Part shown: positions 24,187 to 31,518 of the stretch, piece by piece
Position numbering within the stretch: position 1 is the stretch's first letter
Layout of the letters: every line of letters begins with the position of its first letter
Source of the DNA: an uncultured Clostridia bacterium
Lineage (GTDB): Bacteria > Bacillota > Clostridia > Lachnospirales > Anaerotignaceae
NCBI GenBank assembly: GCA_910583755.1
Contig: CAJTZO010000011.1
Span: 1-36,162 of the forward strand
DNA: 36,162 nucleotides
Reading direction: 5' to 3'
Notes under the pieces: generated by a model
What the model was told of the DNA's origin: nothing
Seen by the model: only the letters and a program-made list of their open reading frames with translations
Databases searched by the model: none
Made by a program: the position numbers and the translations under genes

Positions 24187-25026
24187 ATGGATGAAGATAT
24201 TAACATGACAGGAATGGAAACAAGTGCAGACATGATTATGCCTTTACCTTTAACAGAAGAACAAATTGATAATTTAACAGATGAAAATTACACAACAGAA
24301 GTAACAGATGTAAACTTTACAGAACCAGAACAAAATAATGGAGATAACAGTAGGGCATTTTTTCCTGGTAATCCTTTTTTTCCAAATAATAATATTACGA
24401 TTGTTCCAATTATTCCCGGCGTTACTCGATTTTCTTATATTCGCTTTTTAAATGCAAATGCGGCGGAAGGTCCTGTTGATATTTATGTAAATGGCAGAAA
24501 AGTTGCATCTTATCTTAATTATCGAGCATTTACAGAATATATGAAAGTTTTTCCAGGGTATTATCGTATTGTGGTTTTTAAAGCAGGCACAAGAAGAAAT
24601 CCGATTAATGTTTCCCGCATTAATGTGATTGCAAATAGAATTTATACCGCAGCCTTTATTGATAATGGTATTAATGGTGAATGGCAAATGATTACGGATA
24701 ATACAAGAGTGACAAATCCAAACAGAGCTTTTGTAAGATTTATACAACTTTCTTATGGTATCCCTTTGATAGATGTTTATATAGATAATCGATTAGTATT
24801 AAGTGACTTAGATTTTCAAGAGGTAAGCCGTTACCTTTCCTTGGCTCCCGGAAACCGTAATTTAAAATTAAAAGTTGCTACAACAAATCGGGTCATATTG
24901 GAGGATCCTAATATGTTTTTAAGGGCAGGTAACTCTTATTCTGTTTATATTATAGGAGATATGAATAGTAGAATGGGCTTACAAGTGCTTATTCCTCTGG
25001 AGGGCACAAGTTACTTGTCATTTTGA
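24187..25026 (+). CDS. DUF4397 domain protein, possible spore-surface protein
   Basis: The 279-residue protein has an acidic N-terminal region of about 55 residues, a Pro/Asn-rich linker (FFPGNPFFPNNN) and two DUF4397-like beta repeats. The first starts FSYIRFLNANAAEGPVDIYVNGRKVAS and the second FVRFIQLSYGIPLIDVYIDNRLVLS. There is no signal peptide or membrane helix. That fits a protein made inside the mother cell and assembled on spores, in line with the sigma-K-like promoter, although DUF4397 proteins elsewhere are often exported. ATG 24187 is used because AGGTG lies 6 bases upstream. A GTG at 24178 overlaps that site. Confidence 0.8.
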   Translation: MDEDINMTGMETSADMIMPLPLTEEQIDNLTDENYTTEVTDVNFTEPEQNNGDNSRAFFPGNPFFPNNNITIVPIIPGVTRFSYIRFLNANAAEGPVDIYVNGRKVASYLNYRAFTEYMKVFPGYYRIVVFKAGTRRNPINVSRINVIANRIYTAAFIDNGINGEWQMITDNTRVTNPNRAFVRFIQLSYGIPLIDVYIDNRLVLSDLDFQEVSRYLSLAPGNRNLKLKVATTNRVILEDPNMFLRAGNSYSVYIIGDMNSRMGLQVLIPLEGTSYLSF

Positions 25027-25098
25027 GGATATATTTTAGAGAATACGAAATATATAAAATATTATTGTTTTGCTTTCTATAGATGCTATTCATATCTG

Positions 25099-25258
25099 TA
25101 AACTTTTTAAAAAAGACAAAAAACTTTCATGGAAAAACTAGTGTTTTTCCTTATCCTATCAATCCTTTTAAGGAAACGCAGTTTCTGCTAAAAGTTCTTT
25201 GCCTTCTTTCAAGAAAGAAGTAAGAGTTTGAGGGTTAGCCTGCAAGGTTTTTTGACAA
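25099..25258 (-). repeat. Dispersed multi-hairpin repeat, copy C
   Basis: Read on the minus strand, copy C starts TTGTCAAAAAACC directly after the hairpin at 25259-25290. It carries a diverged palindrome 1 (TTGCAGGCTAACCCTCAA), palindrome 2, CAAAGAACTTT, a degraded palindrome 3, palindrome 4 (GGAAAAACACTAGTTTTTCC), GTTTTTTGTC and a short palindrome 5. Palindrome 6 is absent. It lies 3' of bglA in the same orientation. Confidence 0.85.
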
Positions 25259-25290
25259 GTGAAGGCGCCTTTATCATAAGGCGCCTTCAC
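25259..25290 (-). terminator. GC-rich hairpin 1 base after the bglA stop
   Basis: A perfect 13-bp stem GTGAAGGCGCCTT/AAGGCGCCTTCAC has a 6-base loop and ends next to the bglA stop. The expected T-tract on the minus strand is missing because repeat copy C begins immediately after the stem. Confidence 0.7.
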
Positions 25291-25291
25291 T

Positions 25292-26722
25292 TCACAATTC
25301 TTCTCCATTAGAAGCAATTGCCTTTTGATACCATGCAAAAGATTTCTTTTTGTAACGATTTCCTGTTCCAGTTCCATCATCGTTCAAATCTACATAAATA
25401 AAACCATATCTTTTCCGTAATTCCCCTGTGCCAAAAGAAACAACATCAATACAACCCCAAGGGGTATAGCCGATTAAGTCCACACCATCTATTTCCACCG
25501 CTTTTTTCATTTCCATAATATGATTTTTAAAGTATTCGATACGATAACTATCATCACAACTTTTATCATCTTCTAACTTATCAATGGCACCAAAGCCATT
25601 TTCTACAATAAACAATGGAATTTCATATCTTTCATATAACATAGAAAGGGTATAACGAAGTCCTATAGGGTCAATATTCCAGCCCCATTCAGACGCTTTT
25701 ACATACGGATTCGTTACACTGTGTGCATTTCCACCATTTAAACCATTATTTGTTTCATTTACATCCGATTTTACAGTATTTGACATATAATAACTAAAAC
25801 CTAAATAATCCACCTTACCTTCCTGCAAAATCTGTTCATCTTCTGGTTGCATAGCAGGTGCATTTCCTTCTCTTTCCCATAGTTTTTTGGCGTAGGTGGG
25901 GTAATGTCCACGGCAATGTACATCTGAAAAATAATATCTTTCATGCATAGACTCTACAGATAGTATAACATCCTCTGGATTGCAGGAATAAGGATAAAAT
26001 GGTACAAAAGAACACATACAACCAATTTTAAAATCTGGATTAATTTCATGTCCTTTTTTTACTACCAATGCAGAAGCAACTAATTCATGATGCGCTGCTT
26101 GATAAAGTGCTTTTTTAGGGTCGTTAAATTGTGAAAAACGAATTCCTGAATTTGTCCAACCAAAAATATCAGTGCTTGTATTGCTTTGATTATTAATTTC
26201 ATTAAACGTCATCCAATATTTTACTTTGTCTTTATAGCGTTCCATAACCGTAACAGCATAGTGCACAAAAAAATCAATTAACTTTCTATTTATCCAACCA
26301 CCATATTCTTTTGCTAAATAATAAGGCATTTCAAAATGACTTAATGTAATGACAGGCTCAATATTGTATTTCAAAAGTTCATCAAATAAGTCATCATAAA
26401 ATTGTAATCCTGCTTCACATGGCTCTGTTTCATCACCATTTGGAAAAATACGACTCCATGATATAGAGGTACGGAAGCATTTAAAACCAAGTTCTGCAAA
26501 AAGTTTAATATCTTCTTTATAAGTATGGTAAAAATCAATTCCCTTGTGATTTGGATACCATTCTCCTTCTATAACACCATCTGTAATTTTTCTTGCTACA
26601 TGATAAGAACCACCTGTCATAACATCACTTACGCTAGGACCTCTGCCACCTTCTTGCCAGCCGCCTTCTAACTGATGCGCTGCAACTGCACCACCCCATA
26701 AAAAATTGTTTGGTAAACTCAT
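25292..26722 (-). CDS. bglA: 6-phospho-beta-glucosidase (GH1)
   Basis: This cytosolic glycoside hydrolase family 1 enzyme splits phosphorylated beta-glucosides imported by the PTS transporter encoded just upstream. The acid/base residue is Glu175 in TFNEIN and the nucleophile is Glu374 in FIVENGFG. The N-terminal FLWGGAVAAHQLEGG substrate motif and the C-terminal KRYGFIYVDLNDDGTGTGNRYKKKSF are typical of the phospho-glucosidases. The 476 residues are full length. The gene starts 18 bases after bglP with AAGGAG upstream, so the two are co-transcribed. Confidence 0.95.
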   Translation of the reverse strand: MSLPNNFLWGGAVAAHQLEGGWQEGGRGPSVSDVMTGGSYHVARKITDGVIEGEWYPNHKGIDFYHTYKEDIKLFAELGFKCFRTSISWSRIFPNGDETEPCEAGLQFYDDLFDELLKYNIEPVITLSHFEMPYYLAKEYGGWINRKLIDFFVHYAVTVMERYKDKVKYWMTFNEINNQSNTSTDIFGWTNSGIRFSQFNDPKKALYQAAHHELVASALVVKKGHEINPDFKIGCMCSFVPFYPYSCNPEDVILSVESMHERYYFSDVHCRGHYPTYAKKLWEREGNAPAMQPEDEQILQEGKVDYLGFSYYMSNTVKSDVNETNNGLNGGNAHSVTNPYVKASEWGWNIDPIGLRYTLSMLYERYEIPLFIVENGFGAIDKLEDDKSCDDSYRIEYFKNHIMEMKKAVEIDGVDLIGYTPWGCIDVVSFGTGELRKRYGFIYVDLNDDGTGTGNRYKKKSFAWYQKAIASNGEEL

Positions 26723-26740
26723 GTTTACTCACTCCTTCTC

Positions 26741-28606
26741 TTATTTTGCTTTTAAAATTTCATCGCCCACTTTAACAATACCTGTTGTCTGAATAGCTTC
26801 TATTATTGAAAAACTATCTGCATTCGTAATCAATACAGGTATTACTATTTCATATTCCTTTTTAATTTCGTTTAAATCAAATTCTACTAATAAATCACCT
26901 TTTTTAACAATATCTCCTACCTTTACCTTTGGTGTAAAATATTTTCCATTTAGATTCACAGTTTCTAACCCGATATGTATCAACATTTCTGCACCAGTGG
27001 CATGTTCTAAACCAACAGCATGTTTTGTATCAAATACTAAATTGATTTTACCATCAAATGGTGCATATAATTTCCCTTCTGAAGGTACAATAGCAATTCC
27101 TTGCCCTAACATACCACCTGCAAAAGTAGGGTCATTGACTTCTTTTAAGTCTTTTATCTCACCATTTAAAGGAGAATAAATACTTATTTCACTTGTTGGC
27201 ACTGCTGTTTTTTGTTCCTTTGTACTATCTTCTTCTGCAATCGGTTCATCGCAACCAATAATCTGTACTAATATGATTGCTGCAACAATCGTAACACCAC
27301 AACCTGCTAACAAGCCGGGAAATGACATAGGATTATCTGGACTAATAGCATTTACTACTGTTAAGATTCCGGGTAAACCTGCATAAACATAATGCATAGA
27401 ACCAAAGAAAGCAACTACCAATGCACCGATTGCGCCTGCAATACAACCTGCGATAAATGGTTTTTTCAAACGTAAGGTAACACCATAGATTGCTGGTTCT
27501 GTAATGCCAAAGACACCTGTTAAACCTGCGGATAGGGAAACATTTTTCATTTCTTTGTTGCGTGTTTTTAAAAACACGCCGAAGCAAGCTGCCGCTTGCG
27601 CTACAACTGCACAAGTTTGTACTGCTTGAAAAGAGTCACAACCATTGTTTGCAAAGTTCGCCATAACCATTGGTGTAACACCCCAATGTACACCAAAAAT
27701 AACAGCTACCTGCCAAAAACCACCTATGATAATCGCAGCTAATGCAGGAACATTGGTATATAAAAAATTGTAACCTGTTGCGATTGCATTTGCAAGCATA
27801 TCAGAGAGTGGTCCTATGATTAATATTGTTGCAGGAACCATAATGACTGTACAGATAAATGGTGTTGCTAAGGCTTTAATAACATCTGGTATATGCTTAT
27901 CTACAAAACGTTCCAAATAAGAAAGAACAAGCACTAAAAATAATGGCGGAAGTACGCTGGATGTATAGGTTGTTTGTGCCATATTGAAAAATAAGAATTT
28001 AATATTTTCTCCTTCTGCAATTTGTCCTGCAAGATTGCCCCAATCCGGATTAACCAATGCAAGACAACACCACAATGCAATAAAGGTATTACACCGAAAA
28101 TGTTTAGATGCAGTGACAGCTATCAATACAGGTAAAAAAGTAAATGGTGTCCATGACATAAAACTTAATACAGAATAAGTGCCTGTTTGTGAAAATTCTG
28201 GTGCAAATAAATTAATAATAATCAAACAGCCTTGTAATAATCCTGCTCCTGCTAAGATATATACAAAAGGTGCAAATACTGCGGACATTGCAGCAATAAC
28301 ACGATTTAATAGACTGCCTTTTTGTTCTGTTTCTTGGTTTGTATCTAGTTTCATAATATGTGTCAATTCTTCATAAACATCTTTTGCATGTGTTCCGATA
28401 ACAATTTGATATTGACCACCTTTTTCTACTACCTGAATAACTGCCGGCATTTTAGAAATCTGTGCAGTAACATCAGCAGAAGGGCTTTGTTTTAATACTA
28501 AACGTAATCTTGTTGCACAGTGTGCCGCACTAATGATATTTTCTTCTCCAACTGCATCTTTGATGTCTTTTGCAAGTTTTCCGTAATCACGAATTTTTGC
28601 TGCCAT
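26741..28606 (-). CDS. bglP: PTS beta-glucoside transporter, fused EIIBCA
   Basis: This membrane permease phosphorylates beta-glucosides during uptake. The order is EIIB at about 1-85 with the phospho-cysteine Cys30 (AAHCATRLRLVL), EIIC at about 105-460 with some ten hydrophobic segments and the conserved GFWQVAVIFGVHWGVTPM and GITEPAIYGVTLR, a linker, and EIIA at about 480-621 with the phospho-histidine His544 (MLIHIGLETV). At 621 residues it is the standard fused form. GGAGGAATTGGT precedes ATG 28606. The sugar may be salicin, arbutin, cellobiose or similar. Confidence 0.95.
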   Translation of the reverse strand: MAAKIRDYGKLAKDIKDAVGEENIISAAHCATRLRLVLKQSPSADVTAQISKMPAVIQVVEKGGQYQIVIGTHAKDVYEELTHIMKLDTNQETEQKGSLLNRVIAAMSAVFAPFVYILAGAGLLQGCLIIINLFAPEFSQTGTYSVLSFMSWTPFTFLPVLIAVTASKHFRCNTFIALWCCLALVNPDWGNLAGQIAEGENIKFLFFNMAQTTYTSSVLPPLFLVLVLSYLERFVDKHIPDVIKALATPFICTVIMVPATILIIGPLSDMLANAIATGYNFLYTNVPALAAIIIGGFWQVAVIFGVHWGVTPMVMANFANNGCDSFQAVQTCAVVAQAAACFGVFLKTRNKEMKNVSLSAGLTGVFGITEPAIYGVTLRLKKPFIAGCIAGAIGALVVAFFGSMHYVYAGLPGILTVVNAISPDNPMSFPGLLAGCGVTIVAAIILVQIIGCDEPIAEEDSTKEQKTAVPTSEISIYSPLNGEIKDLKEVNDPTFAGGMLGQGIAIVPSEGKLYAPFDGKINLVFDTKHAVGLEHATGAEMLIHIGLETVNLNGKYFTPKVKVGDIVKKGDLLVEFDLNEIKKEYEIVIPVLITNADSFSIIEAIQTTGIVKVGDEILKAK

Positions 28607-28710
28607 ACCAATTCCTCCAATCTTTTTTTATATGCCGGCGATATGTTCTGTTTGACGTCTTAACGGTATTGTAAATGATTTTATTTCAAAAAGCTATTGT
28701 TTTGCTCATC

Positions 28711-28767
28711 AAAAAAACAGGTACCATTTTTTGAAATATGTTACATCAAAAAAACGTCCTGTTTTTT
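28711..28767 (-). terminator. Terminator-like hairpin between rpiR and bglP
   Basis: Outer arms AAAAAACAGG/CCTGTTTTTTT enclose inner complementary T and A runs, with the T-run at the 3' side on the minus strand. It lies 3 bases after the rpiR stop and could partly separate rpiR from bglP-bglA. It is not a BglG/LicT antiterminator site as far as I can see. Confidence 0.6.
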
Positions 28768-28770
28768 ATT

Positions 28771-29505
28771 TTATTCTTCTGTTAATCTATTTCTAATTCT
28801 GTTTGCAAGTGCTTCAATAATAGATACAGCAGGTAATTGTGAAGTATAATCCACACCTTCTTCATCTTGTCTCATTGTGATATAATAAGAGATATTAATG
28901 TCTGATAATTTACTAATCGTACAATTTTCTGTATTAGTAATGCTTATGATTTTACAATTAGAGTGTTTTAAGCCGTTTACAATTTTTACTGTTTGAGAAG
29001 ACTCTCCAGATACTGACATGACAATCGCCACTGTAGATTCAGCTTCCTGCATATTGATAGGATAAAAAGGGTCTGAAATACAAAGACTGAATTTTCCTAC
29101 ATTTGTAAAACATCTTGCTCCATATTGTCCCATATGCCCGGAAGTTCCAATTCCAACAAATAACACCCTTTCCATTTTTGCAATCATAGCTGCTGCTACT
29201 TCTAATTGATTTTGAAATTTTTCTGTTTCTAATCGTTCAAAAAATACTCTGATTTCGGATAGGTTTTCAGAAATTTTGTTGATATTTTTTTGTTTATTGT
29301 ATTCCTTCATTTTCAACTTAAATTCTGCATAACCATCGCAACCGATTTTTTTGCAAAAACGAAGTACAGTTGTTGTTGATACATGTGCTTCCGTTGCAAC
29401 TTCTCGAATCCTCATGTAAGAAATTGCATTTTTATGCTGCATAATGTATCCATAAACTTCTAACTCTAATTCATTTAAACTTTGAATTTTTTCTGCTGTA
29501 AACAT
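28771..29505 (-). CDS. MurR/RpiR-family transcriptional regulator
   Basis: The 244-residue regulator has an N-terminal helix-turn-helix domain (MRIREVATEAHVSTTTVLRFCKKIGCDGYAEFKLKM) and a C-terminal SIS sugar-phosphate-binding domain (ERVLFVGIGTSGHMGQYGARCF, then VAIVMSVSGESSQTVKIVNGLKHSNCKIISITN). Family members sense phosphosugars. Position directly upstream of bglP-bglA suggests that it controls beta-glucoside use by binding a phospho-glucoside. It replaces the more usual BglG/LicT-type antiterminator for this transporter class. Confidence 0.92.
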   Translation of the reverse strand: MFTAEKIQSLNELELEVYGYIMQHKNAISYMRIREVATEAHVSTTTVLRFCKKIGCDGYAEFKLKMKEYNKQKNINKISENLSEIRVFFERLETEKFQNQLEVAAAMIAKMERVLFVGIGTSGHMGQYGARCFTNVGKFSLCISDPFYPINMQEAESTVAIVMSVSGESSQTVKIVNGLKHSNCKIISITNTENCTISKLSDINISYYITMRQDEEGVDYTSQLPAVSIIEALANRIRNRLTEE

Positions 29506-29533
29506 GGATAGCCTCCATTCCTTTTTAGAATGT

Positions 29534-29560
29534 ATTATAACATATTTTTTTAGATATGTT
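29534..29560 (-). promoter_or_regulatory. rpiR -10 box with overlapping dyad
   Basis: TATAAT on the minus strand (29534-29539) adjoins the inverted repeat AACATAT-N8-ATATGTT (29539-29560). The -35 is poor. The dyad is a candidate RpiR self-operator. A single ATATGTT half-site also occurs at 28736-28742 upstream of bglP. Confidence 0.4.
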
Positions 29561-29779
29561 GTTTTTTCTAATTAAAAATAAGGTATACATGTTTATATTT
29601 CATGGAATAATCCCAAGACACAAAATTTAGGGCAAAATAGGATTAAGATTTATTATTTGGTAAAGTTTCTAAAGAAATTCCTGAGTCTAAAAAATAAGAT
29701 AAGGTATCTATGACATCATTTCTACTTTGTAAAATTTATATTTCTATCAAATATTATAAATTTTACCTTTTTTTATAAA

Positions 29780-29808
29780 GTATAAAATTTGCTTCTCTGG
29801 AAATCATT
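29780..29808 (+). promoter_or_regulatory. Weak sigma-F-like promoter candidate of sigG
   Basis: GTATA (29780-29784), 14 bases, GGAAATCATT (29799-29808) partly fits the sigma-F pattern (GYATA, 15-16 bases, GGnnAnAnT), one to two bases short in spacing. In Bacillus, sigG is transcribed by sigma-F, which motivates the search. Confidence 0.3.
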
Positions 29809-29839
29809 TTTAATGAGAACATAAGAGGAGGCATGAGAA

Positions 29840-30610
29840 ATGGTCAACAAAGTCGAAATATGCGGCGTGAATACTTCAAAATTGCCCATTTTAAAAAATG
29901 AAGAAAAAGAAATATTGTTCCAGAAGATATTGCAAGGTGATAAAGAAGCAAGACAACAATATATTTATGGTAATTTAAGGCTCGTATTAAGCGTAATACA
30001 ACGTTTTTCTAATAGAGGGGAATATATGGATGATTTATTTCAGGTAGGATGTATTGGTTTGATGAAAGCCATTGACAATTTTGATGTCACACAAGGAGTA
30101 AAATTTTCTACTTATGCAGTTCCTATGATTATCGGAGAAGTAAGGCGATATTTAAGGGACAATAACCCGATTCGGGTGAGCCGCTCCTTAAGAGACACTG
30201 CTTACAAGGCATTACAAGTAAAAGAAAGGTTAACAGCAGAAAAATCAAAAGAACCTGCCATTGAAGAAATTGCAAAAGAACTGGATATGCCAAAAGAAAG
30301 TGTTGTGATGGCACTAGATGCCATACAAGACCCTATTTCTTTGTTTGAGCCTGTTTATCATGATGGTGGAGATACTCTTTTTGTAATGGACCAAGTAAGT
30401 GATGAAAAAAATGGAGATACCCTCTGGCTGGAAAACATTTCTTTGAGTGAGGCAATCGAAAGATTGACAGAAAGAGAAAAAAAAATTGTAAACTTACGAT
30501 TTTTTCAGGGAAAAACACAAACAGAAGTAAGTACAGAAATTGGTATCAGTCAAGCACAAGTATCCCGTTTGGAAAAAAGTGCCTTGCGTCATATGAGAAA
30601 ATATATGTAG
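29840..30610 (+). CDS. sigG: RNA polymerase sporulation sigma factor G
   Basis: SigG drives late gene expression in the forespore. The protein has the SigG-specific N terminus (NKVEICGVNTSKLPILKNEE), region 2 (RLVLSVIQRFSNRGEYMDDLFQVGCIGLMKAIDNFD, then FSTYAVPMIIGE), region 3 with the diagnostic RYLRDNNPIRVSRSLRD, the LFEPVYHDGGD segment, and region 4 (FFQGKTQTEVSTEIGISQAQVSRLE). The 256 residues match Bacillus SigG in length. AGAGGAGG is 8 bases upstream of ATG 29840. spoIIGA and sigE, normally directly upstream in Bacillus and many clostridia, are absent. The rpiR operon sits there instead. Confidence 0.97.
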   Translation: MVNKVEICGVNTSKLPILKNEEKEILFQKILQGDKEARQQYIYGNLRLVLSVIQRFSNRGEYMDDLFQVGCIGLMKAIDNFDVTQGVKFSTYAVPMIIGEVRRYLRDNNPIRVSRSLRDTAYKALQVKERLTAEKSKEPAIEEIAKELDMPKESVVMALDAIQDPISLFEPVYHDGGDTLFVMDQVSDEKNGDTLWLENISLSEAIERLTEREKKIVNLRFFQGKTQTEVSTEIGISQAQVSRLEKSALRHMRKYM

Positions 30611-30667
30611 CCTCTTGAAATGGTAAGTATAAATATGATATGCTTATCAAAAAAGGAGAACGGTAAA

Positions 30668-31228
30668 ATGAAATGGGCAGAACATTTTTGTACGATTACA
30701 AAGCATAAATTACTTGTTATGAAATATTGTTTTTCTGTAGGTCTATATCGTCAAGGATTGCTGCATGATTTATCAAAATATACACCCACAGAATTTCTGG
30801 TAGGTGCAAAATATTATCAGGGAACAAGAAGCCCAAACAATGCAGAAAAAGAGGAAAAAGGCTATTCTTCTTCTTGGCTTCATCATAAAGGTAGAAACAA
30901 GCACCATTTTGAATACTGGCTAGATTACAGCGGAAAAAAAGACCCTATTTTTATAGGAATGAAGATGCCCGCTTGTTATGTTGTAGAAATGTTTTTAGAT
31001 AGAATTGCTGCTTGTAAAACCTATCAAAAACAAAATTATACACAAAAAAGCCCTTTGCTTTATTATGAAAATAGCAAGGCTTATCATGTGATGCATCCCA
31101 CATCTCAAAAGTTATTGGAAAAATTATTGCATATTTTAGCAGAACAAGGAGAAAAAAAAGCGTTGTGTTATGCAAAAAAAACTATTAAACAGGAAAGAAA
31201 ACAAAGTCTTATAAAAAGAAAACACTAA
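30668..31228 (+). CDS. DUF5662 family protein (HD-like His/Asp pattern)
   Basis: The 186-residue cytosolic protein matches DUF5662: HFCTITKHKLLVMKYCF, then RQGLLHDLSKYTPTEF, then SSSWLHHKGRNKHHFEYW. The spaced His/Asp residues (H-D, H-H, H-H) resemble metal-binding HD-type phosphohydrolases, but catalysis is unproven. ATG 30668 is preferred with AAAAGGAG upstream. An in-frame earlier start at 30620 is close to the sigG stop and lacks a site. It is 57 bases after sigG and could be co-transcribed with it. Confidence 0.82.
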   Translation: MKWAEHFCTITKHKLLVMKYCFSVGLYRQGLLHDLSKYTPTEFLVGAKYYQGTRSPNNAEKEEKGYSSSWLHHKGRNKHHFEYWLDYSGKKDPIFIGMKMPACYVVEMFLDRIAACKTYQKQNYTQKSPLLYYENSKAYHVMHPTSQKLLEKLLHILAEQGEKKALCYAKKTIKQERKQSLIKRKH

Positions 31229-31236
31229 AAAGGATG

Positions 31237-31272
31237 ACGAAGAATTTTAAAATTCTTCGTTATTTGTTTGTA
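31237..31272 (+). terminator. Intrinsic terminator after the DUF5662 gene
   Basis: A perfect 24-base palindrome with arms ACGAAGAATT/AATTCTTCGT (31237-31260) is followed by the T-rich TATTTGTTTG. Confidence 0.8.
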
Positions 31273-31371
31273 GTCAATTTTCACAAATAATACAATGTAT
31301 CATGCATTATATGTTGTAAAATAGATAATAAAAACAAAAATATAAAAAAACATAGATTTTTTTTAGTAATA

Positions 31372-31484
31372 TGTTATAATTTTTTTGTGCAAAATAGGCT
31401 ATTTTTGATATTGCAGGAACAGATAAAAAAGAATACAATACTTATACACTTTACAGTGTAACACTTTAAATGAGAAAAGTGTTA
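31372..31484 (+). promoter_or_regulatory. Extended -10 promoter and leader with overlapping dyads upstream of the NSS transporter
   Basis: TGTTATAAT (31372-31380) is an extended -10 box with no clear -35. Downstream in the predicted leader are the dyads TACACT-N4-AGTGTA (31445-31460), AGTGTAACACT (31455-31465) and TAACACTTT-N8-AAAGTGTTA (31459-31484). They share arms, so only some can form at one time. This could be an operator array or a switching RNA. No known riboswitch class is recognised. Confidence 0.45.
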
Positions 31485-31518
31485 TTCGTAATAAAATGAA
31501 AGAAATAGAGGTGCAAAC

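Larger units (their letters stand above)
29506..29839 (+). other. 334-bp divergent intergenic region rpiR/sigG
   Basis: No gene is seen here. It holds the rpiR promoter and dyad near 29534-29560, a long AT-rich dyad GTAAAATTTATA/TATAAATTTTAC (29729-29766, 14-base loop), and a weak sigma-F-like match before sigG. The AT-rich dyad could be an operator or simply compositional. Confidence 0.6.
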
